A program made the position numbers and the translations under genes. Under the pieces are notes generated by a model that ran no database searches, had not been told where the DNA came from, and saw nothing but the letters and a program-made list of their open reading frames with translations. Below are positions 23,701-37,800 of a DNA stretch of 64,000 nucleotides, in pieces (within the stretch, counting starts at the first letter, position 1; every line of letters begins with the position of its first letter). Origin of the DNA: Dipteris shenzhenensis (taxonomy: Eukaryota > Polypodiophyta > Polypodiopsida > Gleicheniales); assembly GCA_047967505.1 (NCBI GenBank), contig CM106539.1. One strand, written 5' to 3'.

Positions 23701-26700
23701 CATATCTAGCACCAAAGCATATAGCTTGGACATGACATGCTCGATCATAATGGTCCTGTAGTTTCTTTGGAATTATTACTGAAAAGAATGTTCAGTAATT
23801 CATCCTCGTTTCGGCGAACAAAGTTCCATTCCTTTTGGCGAACTAGACGATGATACTCGCGTGTCTGATTCACTTGGTAGGCCATGTTGGGATTCAAGTC
23901 AGAGTTGTTGGCAAAGAGCCTTACACTCATCATAGTACCACCTATTACATGGCATGGAACCTAAAGGCAGTGGATGGTTAGAACGTGTGGTGTATGGGAA
24001 TGCGTGAAGGGCGACTTCGTGCAATGTTCAACTAATCAACGCGGTCCTCTAGGAGGGGTATGTGGTTAATATAGGTGAGAAAAGTGTAGATCCGTGCAGA
24101 GTATATGGGTGAGAGGCATGGTCGAAGTGTATGTCGTGATAGGTAGTGTAGGTGGGTGGTGTGGTGTGTAATGAAGGGAAAAAAAAGGCCAAGTTTAGGT
24201 GGAATATGTGGAGGGACTATATAAGTCTCCATCCACCCCCTACTCTTATCTACTCTCCCTTCCTCCTTCTTGCCAACGCTCACACTCTCTCTCTCCTCCC
24301 TCTCTCTATCTCTATCTCCTCATCCTTCTCTCTCTTCCTCTCTCCTTTCCCTTCTCCTCTCTTCTCTTCCCTTCCTTCTGCTATTCTCTCCCCATCTCCA
24401 AATCCGCCCCTTTCCCCTTCACTACATTGGTATCAGAGCGCCTTCCTAGGACCCTAAGCCTTTCTTCTCATTCCAAGATGAATCTCTGGAGTTGCTAGCA
24501 GTACTATGACGACAATAGCACTGAATAGCTACAGCAAGACCAAAGGAACACCATCGTACAACCGTTGAAGAAGCTAGACACCATCGTACAACCGTTGAAG
24601 AAGCTAGACCTCACCCTTTTTGTTTAGCATGCATATGGAATGCTTGGACGTGATGTAGCTTCTAGCAAGCTCTCCCAAATCAACCAAGGCTTTCTGCTGC
24701 CAGTCTTCCGTCCGTTGAGCCTGTCAGAGTCTTCCATCCGCTGAGCCACATGAGGCCGTTTGCCTTTCGTCTGCCGAAGACTTGTCTATTGTCCACCCTT
24801 CTGTCTGCTGCCGTCCATGCGCTCCCGTCGTTGCTGCTGTTGTTGCTCTTGTGAGGCTGTTCGCTCCCGTCGTTGCTACTCATCCATGCCACGCCACGTC
24901 CTGGCGCCAGCCCATCGCGGGTCTCCTACAAGCGCCATCTCCGTAGCCAAGCCCGCCTTGCCATTTCAGTTACCCACGCTGCTACCGTGTCGCCGTCGCA
25001 GTCACCCCAGCGAGCCCTTGGTCCATGGATCCTAAAAGTGCGAGCGGAAGCATTGTCTCTCTAGTCTGGCCAATGAAGCGTATCCCCTATCCAAGCGGGC
25101 TTGCATCGCAGGTCTCATAGTGAAGATGGGTCCGGAGAAGACAATCCCCAGATACGTGTATGATGAAACTATCTCAACAGGTGACCCATCAAACGTGAAC
25201 TGCTCCTGGTACATGATGGCTCAAGATGTGTTGAAGACCATAACCTTGGTTTGACCAAGGTTGACCTTCAAATCATGAGACTCACAAAAGGAGTGTAGTG
25301 CGTCAAGGTGTCTCTGGAGCCCCTCTACTGAGGGAGACAAAAGGGCCATGTCATCTGGATACATCAATATTTAGATCAGAGTACTAGCAAACACCCCAAT
25401 AGTACTCATGATCTCGTCTGTCTACCCTGACCCTGCCCAGACTCTGCCTGAGACTCTCTCATAAAGTGCCATGACAGCCAAAATGATCTCTTGGCCATAA
25501 CCAAATCCTGTAGGCGGCAGAGGAGGCGGGCTCTCGGGACCGTATCAAATGCCTTGCGGAAGTCCACAAAGCAACAGTAAACCCTCTGCTTCCGTGCCCT
25601 CGCCTCCTCGATGATACACCTTAGCGTGAGAATGTGATCCATGGTCCCATGATCCCGCCGAAATTCAGCCTGTCCTGCTACTCTAAGTCCTCGACACTCT
25701 GCGAATCGACTAATCTCAGAATCAAACACTGATGCACAAATCTTGAACATGAAATGTCCAATCGTAATGGTCATGTAGTTCTTCGGGCTCATGGGATCCC
25801 CTGTCTTGTGGATGGGTGAGATCGTCTTAATGATCCAGGTGCGTGGAAACCCCAAGCAAACCGCTTCATTAAAAAGCTTTGCTAAAATCGGGGCTAGGAG
25901 ATTAATCCCACATGCAATGAGCTCAGTGCATAGCCCCTCGCCATTAAGAAGTTTCATTACGGCATCCGTCACTCCCCAATAGTAAAGAGGGTGCAGGAAG
26001 TGGGACGTGGTATATGTGAGAGGTCAGGGGCTGGCTAATTTGGGATGTCATATAGTGTGTGTACATAATTATGCCAAACCTGGGTTCTCAGTGAGAGGTG
26101 AGTGAGACGTCCCCCTAGAAATCTCCACCAAAAGTCATTAGAGTTGTTACTAAACAAAATGTTCAGTAGTTCCTCCTTGTTCCGACGAACGAAATCTAGT
26201 TTCTTCCTACGTACCAATCGACAATACTAGCATAGCGTCTTTGGTTCACTCGAAAGATTATTTTTTGCTATGAATCTGAGCTGACGGCGTAAAGCCTTAT
26301 ACTCATCATCGTACCAACTATTACAAGGTACGGTCCCAGGTGGCGGTGGACAAGTAGAGCAAGTGGTGTGAGGAAAAGCGTGAAGCGCAGCCTCGTGTAG
26401 GTGATCAGGGCAACACGATCCTTTAATAGGGGTATGAAATCAATATAAGCGAGAAGTATCTACAGACGGCCTGAGTAAATAAGTGAGTAATCGCGGTCAA
26501 AGTGTATGTCATGATATGTGGAGTAAGAAATCAATCGGGTGGAGGGTGTTGTGCAACGGGGAATGGAAATACTAAAGAATAAGTAGGTATGATCAGCTCC
26601 TAGGGGGAGAGGTGCTACAGTGAAATCAATGATGCGAGATGTGAAGGCAGGGGATCCCATGATATAATCAACAACGCTAGAGCCTCCCCCATGTGGGAAG

Positions 26701-28757
26701 CATGTGAGACTACCAGAGGCAGGCCATCTATAAAGACCATTATAGATGACGGAAACATGCATCCTGCCGAGATCTAGAAGGGCTTGCCCATAAGATGTGA
26801 TCGGCGTCTATCAGCCGAAACACGTAGCATACATGCACCCTCAAGGTCAATGTCTAGCAATAGAATGGAATCATCCCTGAAATCAAGGAGTGGTACCTGG
26901 CGGGCGTTTGTCCTCGCGTTGAAGTCCCCAACTAGGAGGACTTCTTCACGACTCAAGAAATCAACAATGGACTGCTAGAGGGCTGCAAATGGAGATGTCT
27001 CAATCTCATCTTGGATATCTATAGCAAAGTGAGAGGTCTCGGGCATAGTTAGGTCCGTACGCGTACAGATATTTTTTCCATATGGTATTCCGTACGGCCT
27101 TCCATACGAGGTTTTTTTTTTTTAGAGTTTTTTTTTTTTCCCCCCTATACTATCTCCTCGAAGGCTCTCACCCCTGAACCCCTGCCAGGGGGGCCAGCTG
27201 GGGCCCCAAGGCCCCAACAAGAATAAGAGGCTTTCACACAATGACCTTTCTACCATCAACGATCTCATTGATAGACCTCATCTGACATGCAAGTCAGGAT
27301 CCATCCAGTGTCCCGAGCTCACACATGGCTTCTCCTCATATGGGGGCCTTATAACTTGAGCACCTTGGACCACTGGTGGTTACCAGGAGGGTGGGGCATT
27401 GAGCATATCTAACACCCCCCCTCAATGTCCACTCGTAGGTGAACTACCTTCTCGACGCAATGCCAAGTCTCTGAAGATGACCGTGAAGCTGATCCTTCGA
27501 AAATGCATTTTTTAGCACTATTCCGTACGCTGCTAATCCGTACTCCGTACATTGTTGGCCGACTTTTGCTCTGGTTGGCCTCAAGGATGGTCTTAAGGAG
27601 GAGGAGGATGGCACTGATGCAGATGATGATGAGGATGAGGATGAGCAAGAGAATGAGGATGAGGATGCAGCTTGAGGCTTGAGCCTCATCGGTTGTGAAT
27701 TGTGATGCATTTCAATTTTCAATTTTATTTCCGCGTTGTGGGAGCCTTTTCTTATATGATGTTTTGCCTTTGATGTTTTGGTGTAGTACCTACTTTCAAG
27801 TTTCTACTGCCTACTACCTTTGATCATGATGTTTGGTGTAGTATTGATCTATCATTGACACTATGTATCAGAATCCAGATTCCAGATGACTCTGGTCTCT
27901 GAAGGCTAGACTCTTTGAACTTCCATGAATCATGATTCATGACTTTAATATTAATACAAGTTTCAAGTTGAAAGTTTTGTAGCTCTATGTCAATGTAATG
28001 TATATTTTTCAATATGTTTTTGGGTAAAATTAGGGTCACGTATGTTTCAGCCCTAGGGGCTGAACCATACTCCAATCATCTTCCATACTCGTATGACGTA
28101 TGCGTATGGTAACGTATGCAAAAAACTATGGGCTCGGGAGGGAAGTAGCATACTGCGACAAACAGATCCCGACTGTCCATGTGTTAGATCCGGATCCAAA
28201 GAAACCTGGAATGTGCATCTCTCTGCTCTACTGAAATGGTCCCCAAAAGGTCGGATATATAAAGAACTACTGTAATGAAGGGGAAAAAGGGCCAAGTTAG
28301 AGGTCCTTTAGGTGGAAAATGTGGAGGGACTATATAAGTCTCCATCCACCACCTACTATGTACTTTTTGATGTGACATCTAATCCTATCTACTCTCCCTT
28401 CCTCCTTCCTGCCTACGCTCGACTAGGCACAGTGTGACGTCAGAGGCCAATCATCCATCGCAGGGTTTTTTCGACCTCCCATTTGATGGGCCCTCTATGA
28501 TTGGCCTCTGACGATCACCACAGGCATATATATATATTTGTATCTCCCCCCTTCTGCTCCATTTTTTTGTGCCATTTTTTGTATCATCTGGAGATAGATA
28601 CACATTTTTTGCACCAGGACTAGACACACCGTCCTTCATAACTTTTTTGAAGAAACGGTTGGCCGGACCGTTTTGAGACCGCCACCGTTATGCTCATTGT
28701 ACTAGTTATCTTTAGTCTCATAGACCTTCATGGTCTCCCGAAGACTTTAATAAAATT

Positions 28758-28793
<36 letters not shown>

Positions 28794-28798
28794 CCTAG

Positions 28799-28833
<35 letters not shown>

Positions 28834-31800
28834 TCCCCCCCGCCTAGCCTCTCAGCCCTCCCGCCTAGCCCTGCCACCTCTCAGCCAAGCCTCTCCGCTC
28901 CCCCCCCCTGACTAGCCTCTCTACCTCTGCCTACCGTCTAGCCTCGTGGCCCCTTAGCCTCTCTCTCCGCCTCTTCTCCGGCTCTGCTCCCCCTGTGCGC
29001 TGCGCGCTGCCCTGCCCCTGCTCCACTGCTCCGCCTCTCCCACTGACCCGCTGCCTCTCGCTGCTCCGCCTTGCCCCGCCTGCTTGCGCTGGAGCTAGCA
29101 CCAGCAGCAGCCGCCTGGTACGCGCAGGGCCACCAGCAGCAGCCGCCTGGTACGCGCAGGGCCACCAACAGCAGCCAGCAACACTCAGCAACACCAGCAG
29201 TAGCCGCACCATCCAAACCCGCCCCCCCCCCCCCCCCAACCAATTCAGCTCCGCTTCACCCCAGGGCTCCCATCACTTCCTGACATACAGCCCCAACCAT
29301 GTCAGTGAATGCCAGGAAAAAAACAAAATGCCAGAAATGCAGAAATGAAGAAGAAGATATGACAGCATGTAAGTCAATTTATTTTCTGCCTTCACAATAA
29401 AATACAAAACAGGGATTATAGTTGCAGCTATCATCATGCCGACACGAGGTTGTGTCGAAGACAAATGGGGAAAACAGGCCTTGGACAGCGCTATGCAGAC
29501 ATATTCATCTGGCACAACTTATAAGACAGCAGCAAATGTCCTAGCTAGCCTCAGTAAAATCTGCACTACTCTTATTGAGAAAATAGATGAACTAGAAGCA
29601 ACTAATGTGGCCCTACTTAGTGAAAAGTCAGTCGTGGATAAAGTGCTAAACAAGGTGAAGAAACACAGCGGGAAACTCCATGAAGAATGGAGAAGAGAAA
29701 AATCTAAGAGAGACGAATGGGAGATAGAGAAAACATGCCTCACAGATAAGATGCAAGTAATGGAGTTGGAAATACAGCAGCTCAAAGAATTGAAAGGGAT
29801 TCCTCGAGACACATGCAATGCAATGGATGAGCTGAAAAATGAGAATGCCAATCTCCGCAAAGACATAGCGGCTCTGCAGTCTGCTATGCAAGGGAAGCAC
29901 ACTGAATTAAAACTGCAAATCAGCAAAGGGGAAGCCAAAATGTTAGAATGGAAGGACGTGGTGAAGAAAAGCACAGCCGCCCCTAAAAAAGAGATCATCT
30001 CAGATGCCCATTGGGTGACACCCCTATGGATGATGCAAAATCTCTGTTTACCAAAATGGGAGTCAATATCACATGCGAGGCTGCTTGGAGGGTAGGCAAA
30101 GCAGATGCCCCCACAAGGCTGCTAGTGATCAAGTTCCGAACTAAAGGAGACAGGTCCACTTTCATGAGCATGGGAGCTACGCTGAAGGGCAGGAGGACCT
30201 TCCTAGACGATGATCTCACCATACTACAGCAGGAACATCGTAGGGAGGGTATGGTGAAGGTAATGGCAGCAAGACAGGAAGGGAAATGGGCGGTCTACAA
30301 AGATGGGAAAGTAATCATACGCGAGAGGACAATAAGATCAGATAGAGACGATGAGGAGGATAAAGAAGAGGGGGAATTATGACGGTTCAGAAATGATGCG
30401 CTGGGCACACAGAAGTTGCTGAAATTAGCAGTTTGGAACTGTAATGGCACTCTGTGGCCTGACCCAGGAGGGTTCTTGGAGACCTACGCTGACCGCAACA
30501 TGATTTTCTACACAGATACACATGAGAGCCCAGAGAGAGGGCTACCCACGGTGACAGGATACACATGGGAGTCAGCCCACCGGATGGAGATGAGAAGAGA
30601 CAGCGGGGTTCAAGGCTCAGGAGGGGTGGCTGTCCTCTTCAAGACGCATCTAATACCGCTTATATCGGTGGCATGGAAAGAGGAACATGCCCGACATGTG
30701 GATACGGATCCAGCTACCAGACTCCCGTCCTCTCTTCATTGCAGTCTGTTACTTCCCTCCCATGACGTCGACGTATGCATGTGAGGTCTCCACAAAGGGG
30801 AACAGCCCATTTGAGATGATTCACGAGGACATCATTGAGTTCTCTTGATTGGGTGACACACTCCTCTTGGGAGACTTCAATGCACGGACACGAGATAGAC
30901 AGGTGGGCCTCCTAGACTTCGCACATGAGGGGGAGCCCCACCTAGTTCCAAAGCTCGATGCAGAGGAGCTTGGGATATTGAGGCACTCAGCAGAGACTAG
31001 ACCTATGACAAGATATGGACAGCACCTGCTAGAGTTGGGCGCAGTAGTACACGTTTTGATCATCTACAATGGCCGGACAAGATCAGGGAATAGACAGCAT
31101 GGTCACTTTCTTGAGTTTGCACTCCTTGCTACAGCTTGTCATGAAGAGCCTTTGTGCCATAAAGATGCTTTTGACAGCAAAGAGTGGATGGATGCAATGA
31201 AAGCTGAGTTACAATCTATTTGATCATCTACAATGGCCAGACAAGATCAGGGAATAGACAGCATGGTCACTTTCTTGAGTTTGCACTCCTTGCTACAGCT
31301 TGCCATGAAGAGCCTTTGTGCCATAAAGCTGCTTTTGACAGCAAAGAGTGGATGGATGCAATGAAAGCTGAGTTACAATCTATTGCCAAAAAATGACACA
31401 TGGGAATTAGTAGATCTCCCACCTGGCAAGCATGCCATTGGAACGCGGTGGGTCTACAAATTAAAAAGGAAATCTGATGGCAGCATAGATCGATACAAAG
31501 CCCGTCTTGTTGCAAAAGGGTATGCCCAACAACAAGGCATTGACTTTGAGGAGACATTTGCTCCCACATCCAGGATTACTACCATTCGATGTGTCATTGC
31601 CATTGCAGCCCATCATCATTGGCAAGTGCACCAACTTGACATCAAGACCGCTTTTCTTCATGGGGATCTGCAGGAAGAAGGTGGAGGATCGAGCATTGTA
31701 GACTATATACTAGGGCCACTGGCCTTTGCGCCGAGGATAGTCGACTTTACAGTGCCTCTGCCCCCAATTGGAAGGCACAGGATCATGAAGGACTACGGAC

Positions 31801-34800
31801 AGAGCATTTCTCACATGGGCATGAGGTCCTAGCCCCGATTTTGGCACGGATGTTCAATCACACAGTATGCCACGGTTTTCCACCTACCCGGAGCACCACC
31901 ACCATCGTACCGATACACAAGGCAGGGAACCCCATGGATACCAGAAACTACCGCACCCTCATGATTGGTCATACTTTGGCCAAGATCTATGAATCAGTGC
32001 TGGAGAGGGAACTTAGCAGCCACACGGAGCTTCAAGGGCAGCGAGCACTAGGACAGGCAGGCTTCCGGAGACAGCACTCTACTTTGGATCACATCTTCAC
32101 TCTGCAGACTATCATTGAGGAGGCTAGGTCCATACATCAGAAAGTCTACACATGCTTTGTAGACTTTCGGAAGGCCTTCGATACCATCCCGCAATCTCGT
32201 CTTATCACGAGACTTCGTGAGCTACATGTCTCGGACTCCAAGATCTAGGGAGTCATGAGTCTATACGAGTCTGTTCGAGGGAGAGTTCGAGCCCCAGCAT
32301 TGGGTGGACAGTACTATAGGGGTGAAGCAAGGCTGCCCCCTCTCCCTGACGCTCTTTGGACTCTACATTGATGAGATCACATCTTTCTAAGACCATCTGG
32401 GGGGGGGAGGGTTCGCCACTGGCTGATCTCATGATAGAGATATTGTTATATGCAGATGACATAGTACTCATATCATCATCAGCAGAGGGCTTACAGAGAC
32501 ATCTAGATGCCTTGGAGGTGTTCTGTAGAGAGAGGGACTTGACAATCAACCTTGGAAAAACCAAGGTTATGATCTTCAACACCTCATGGGCGGTGCTTCA
32601 CCGACACAATTTCACATACAGAGATGCCTCAGTTGAGATAGTGAAGTCCTACACATATTTGGGTGCGGTTTTCTCAGGACCCCTCTTCATGATGACCCAC
32701 GCCGCTAGAGCACGGCTCACACGGGGACGGGGCGCATTGGCCCGTCCGGAGAGAGAGAGTTTCCAGGCCCACTTCCAAGACCCTCCGACGAAGGGTTGGC
32801 TTTTTACACCCTTGTCCGACCAACAGCCATGTATGCTGCACCCTTTTGGAGGTGTGACCTCCCGATAGCAGAATGGAGGACATTTGAGAGGCTGCAGGTT
32901 CTCATGGGCTCCAGGATATTCGGAGCAAGCCCTCAATCCCACATGAGATGAAACAGGCAGAGTTCACGATTACACCCCTTCAAATTGATGCCATCTTCCA
33001 AACAGTGACATACATCCACAGAGTTTGGGCCCTACCTCACTGGAGACTACCGAGAGTGGCCTTATAGGCTGCCATACGCTTGGCAAAGAGCGGCGCAAAC
33101 ATGCGGTATGGACGCATAGGCACATGGCTAGCGAGGCATGGTATTCAACTAGATAGGCTCCCCCCTTTTTAGTACAATATGGATGCACCCCAGAGCGACT
33201 CCCACGCGATGAGATCAACCGTATCATATGGCTAGATCTCTTGCAGCTTCACACATCACAGATATGGGGGAGGGGGACCAAGCGCTCCCCACTAAGATGC
33301 AATTCTACTGTGACCACTTCCTGAGAGTATCGAAAGATGGGATTATCATCAGGCCACTTTACCTTGAGGACAGAAGGGTCTCCCACGCACTCAGGATCAC
33401 CATTGGGCAGATGCGAATCTCCTCCCACCAAGTCAAGATTGAGGCCGAACGTGCCGCACGCATACCCAGAGAGCAGAGGATATGTATGATATGTGATATG
33501 GAGACAGTTGAGACTGAGGAGCACTTTCTGTGCATCTGTCCGGCCTACTATGAGATACATGGACGCTACCACTACCTATATCAGGAGGGGACTGTGGATT
33601 TGGCCCACTCTCGCAACTTATACATTTTCCAAGACCAAGTGTTCATAGGGCTCTACTTGATGGAGATGCGCCAACACAGGGAGACCTTACTGAGGCAGCT
33701 TCGAGCACGGCAGACACCAGATGGGTCACAGGTTGTAGGGGCAGACCCCACCCAAAGGCAGGTCACGAATTTTTATACATTTGAGTCAGCCCCAGGACAC
33801 AGTGGGATTGAGGAGGAGGAGATAGCTGATACGAGGACAGCATGGCTCAGCCACCGACGACCACACACGATGCGTATAGCTGCCAGACCACGCATCATTG
33901 AGATCCGACCCATTGCTGCCCTCCTAAGAGGGGACCGCCAGAGGTGTGGGATCACAGTAGATATAGCCCGTCGGGTCCTCAGATCGAGACGATCGTGTCC
34001 ACCGCTGCCACGCGAGACTACTCGACAGATACAGATCCGCGACATCTTCACGACCCACAGGAGGGACGCTCTGATACCAGGCGCCGGATCTTGATACCGG
34101 GCCCCAGCTTGAGCTTCAACTCAGTTGGAGAATTTGAGCTTGAGTTCTCAGTCCGAGCTAGGAGTTCTGTTTAGCTTAGTTTTCAGCAAAGGGCCCCAGC
34201 GTGGCCCTTTGCATCAGCCCTTAGTGGCATGTATGAGTTTCTTTTTTATGATGCTGTATCACTCTCTCCCATATGCCCGCGAGGTCTTCCGTGGACGTTG
34301 ATATATCTTTCTTTCTTTCTTTCTTTCTCCTACTCCCCTATCTCTCTCCCATAGTGCCCAAAAACGGCGTTTCTGGGCACCCGAAATGGTTCACCGTTTC
34401 TGAAACCAAAAGCGGCATTTCAGACATGTCTTTTTTGTTTTTTTGGGTGGGGGGGTGGGGGAGGCTTTTGAAGTGCCTCTGAAATTTAAACAAGGAAACG
34501 TATATATAGAGCAGCAATAAAAGAGCTTGTAGACACCAATGCTCAGCTATAGAAGCAAAAGTACAAGAACACACACACACTCATCTTAACCACCGAGTAA
34601 AAAGTTAGAACCCCGTCGGCGGGTAGGGCAGTTTTGGCTCTCCCTCTCCAGCCTCTCTTCTTACTCTCCTCTCATCCTACAACCCTCCTCTCAGCCCGCT
34701 GCCCCTCCTCTTGCTCTCCTCAGCCCTTGCCCTCTCCTCTCCTCTCCTCCTTGCTCTCCTCAGCCGTTGCCCTCTTCTCCTTGCTCTCCTCAGCCCTTGC

Positions 34801-37800
34801 CCTCTCCTCTCCTCCGTGTTGTCCTCTCAAGCCTTGTTGTATGACATATGTATTAAAACAATTTACATATATAATATATATTTTATTAACCTTAAAAACT
34901 GAAACCCCATTTCCGCCATTTCTTCTGGTGCCCGAAACTCCAAAACACCGTTTCCCACTGGTTTCCGTTTCCTCGTTCCTGGGAACTATGCTCTCTCCCC
35001 TTCTCCTAGTCTATCCCCCTTTCTCCAAATCTGCCCCTACCCCAAGCACTTTGTGTTCCTTCAGCTTGTTGTCTTACTCCCTGCACTCCACTCCCATTCC
35101 ATTGCTTACCGCAACCAACCGTGGTATGAAAAGAAGGTTCTCTTGCTCCTAACTGCCTCCCCTCGTGCTCAGCCATTGCTCCTAACTTCCATTTTGCTCC
35201 AGCTCAGTCTAGTGCGTCATTTCATCGCAAAAAACCTGTTTTTTGAATAGAAAAACAGTCCAACGGCTGTTTTTAGGCTTTTTCAGCTCCAATTTCAACT
35301 TTTTTTGAAATTTTCGAGCTGTTTTCATTAAAACGACACCTTCTCGTATCATTTCGACGCCGTCCGTACAATTGTATGGACAGGCGTGCAGCGCTGCCAG
35401 GAGTCCGTACGAACTGTCTATTAGAGAAGAGAGTGTGAGAGCAAAAGAGCTGAACGTAGTGCTTGCAATAGAAGAAGTAACTGAATACAAGAAGTGGGAA
35501 AGGTTTTGTCTAAGTGACAAAACCTTATCCTTCACTAACCGTAGTTAGTGAACTAACTATGGTTAGGGGGCAAAACCTCTAAGGAGGGAAAAGTGCCCCT
35601 AGCCTACTTATTACATTACATTGGTCACTGCTACATTATAATAATAATTCTAACACCCCCCTGCAGTGCCAATGTCATGTACAAGGAAATGATCAATCAC
35701 CAAAAGGAGATAAGTTCACGGCACTGCAAAATGCCTCAAACTTTTCACGTGGAAGTGCTTTGGTGAAGATGTCTGCAACATTGTCATGTGTTGACACATA
35801 GATCATACTGATCTCTCCTGCATGCAACTTCTCTCTGACATAGTGATAGTGAACCTCAATGTGTTTCGTGCGAGCATGAAACACTGGATTCTTTGCCACT
35901 GCTATAGCACTCTGACTATCAGTGAGAATCGGAGAAGGACCCTCCAATGAAAGATGAAGATCAGCAAATAAACGACACAGCCAAACACATTCAACTGTCG
36001 CTATGAAAGCTGCCCTGTACTCAACTTCACATGAGGAGGTAGCCACTGTAGACTGTTTCTTGCTCAACCAAGAAATGCAAGTATGTCCTAGAAAGAAACA
36101 ATTCCCACTGGTGGACTGGCTAGTATCATAGTCTCCAGCCCAATCTGAGTCACTATAAGCATGCATCTGCAAGTCCCCCCCCGGGAAACATCAAGCCAAA
36201 AGACTTAATACCTTGCAAGTAACGGAAGATGCGTTTTACAGCCTGCCAATGCATAATCTTTGGGCTGTACATATACCTGCTCACCTGAGAAACTGAAAAC
36301 TGAATTTCAGGTCGTGTATTGCAGAGATAAATGAGGCATCCAACAGCCTGACTATAGAGTGTGACATCAATTGATTCACCCGCATCATGCATTGTAAGCT
36401 TCAGCCCCGGCTCCATGGGAGTGGACATAGGCTTGCAATCATGCATGTTCAATATGTCCAAGAACTTTTGAACATACTTGGACTGAGACATAACAATGCC
36501 ACGTTTCTCTTGAATAAACTGGATCCCCAAAAAGAAATGTAACAAGCCCAAGTCTGACATATCAAATGTAGCTTTCAATTGGACTTTGAAATCTGCAATT
36601 ACTTCCTCATTTGATCTGGTGAACAGCATGTCATCTACATAAAGAATGATGACCAAAATATCCCCCCCCTCCTTCTTGATGTAGAGGGTGCTCTCAGTTG
36701 GACTATTGTGCAACCCCTTGCTGGTTAGAAAGGCATCAATTTTGGCATACCATGCACGTGAGGCTTGTTTCAGCCCATACAAAGCTTTATTCAGCTTGCA
36801 TACCTGAAGTGCATTTCTTGAAATTTCAAAGCCCGGAGGTTGTTTGACATAAACCTCTTCCAACAAGTCTCCATTAAGGAAAGCTATTTTAATGTCCAAT
36901 TGATGAACATTCCATTCAAAATTTGCAGCCATGGCTATAACTGACCTGATGGTGGTCATCCTGGATGTAGGAGCAAAAGTCTCCTCATAATCTATGCCTT
37001 TTTTTTTAGCATATCCTTTTGCAACCAGCCTTGCCTTGCCTTACCTTGTACCGATCAATGGACCCATCTGGCTTTCTTTTGACTTTGAAAACCCACAGTG
37101 TACCTATGGAATTCTTACCTGGTGGCAAATCCACAACATCCCAAGTCTGATTTTTATGAATGGACTGCAACTCATCGTGCATGGCATTCATCCAATGCAC
37201 ATCATTTTTTGCTTCTTCAAATGTCTTAGGCTCCTCCTCATCAAGAAGAGTACCTGCATAAGCTGATTCAACTGAATGAGCTCCCTCCATGTGCCTTACT
37301 GCACTACGAGTTCTGTCAAGCAATGGAGCTTCAAGCCCTACTCTCCCTGAGAGTCTGAAGCAACCAATGCGGGACTGTTTTGGCTGCGTGTATCTCTTCA
37401 ATTTCTTGCCTGACAACTTCATCCACACCCTGAGGTTGTACCAATTCAGCTCGGGGATGAATCTGTACTTGTGGAGCTGGCGGAGGTTGCTGTAAATTCT
37501 GAGTTTCAGCGGGGGAACCAAATGCTATAGGAAGCATCCCCCAAAAAAATCATCTAAAGAGGTCGGAATCTGAAATTCAGCATGTGTATGTGCAGAATTT
37601 TCAGAGAATATAGCATCTCTAGCAAGATTGTAGAGACGATAGCCTTTGCTTTGTGAACTATATCCCGCACAAATGCATTTTAGTGCCTTATCAACAACCT
37701 GTGTCTGAACTCCACAGGAACGTGGGCATATGCTACACAACCAAAAACTCTGAAGTGGTCCACTGAAGGCTTTCTCCCCATGAAAAATCGGCTCCTGCAA

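Larger units (their letters stand above)
30416..31760 (+). pseudogene. LINE endonuclease domain interrupted by Copia sequence
   Basis: Starts [20 protein letters not shown], continues through [10 protein letters not shown], shifts frame near 30700, then [18 protein letters not shown] (the GDFN core) and HVLIIYNG at 31050-31075. After the foreign Copia piece, the domain resumes at 31677 with [19 protein letters not shown], matching [16 protein letters not shown] in the 26.5 kb copy. The enzyme would nick target DNA; this copy cannot be functional. Confidence 0.82.
29300..34329 (+). mobile_element. LINE family 1, longest copy (ORF1 to TTTC tail)
   Basis: In order: ORF1 29436-30382, endonuclease 30416-31070, an internal Copia fragment 31085-31676, endonuclease end 31677-31760, RT 31841-32870, post-RT and zinc knuckle 33228-34094, 3' UTR and a TTTC microsatellite tail at 34307-34329. 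The endonuclease-RT linker seen in other copies is missing. Fragments of the same family occur at 6.2, 9.4, 22.8, 25.0, 44.1, 44.7 and 51.8 kb. The element is antisense to EF-P. Confidence 0.88.

Noticed and set aside
27590-27675. Acidic D/E-rich C-terminus as part of a host chromatin protein
   Set aside because: GATGAG-type codon repeat with no domain upstream; could equally be a transposase tail.
28931-29348. Ala/Gln-rich and Gly/Arg-rich frames of about 100 codons
   Set aside because: Product of C/G-rich tandem repeats before LINE ORF1.
29519-29998. A 159-codon minus-strand frame over LINE ORF1
   Set aside because: Shadow of the coiled-coil frame on the other strand (Ser/Leu-rich complement).
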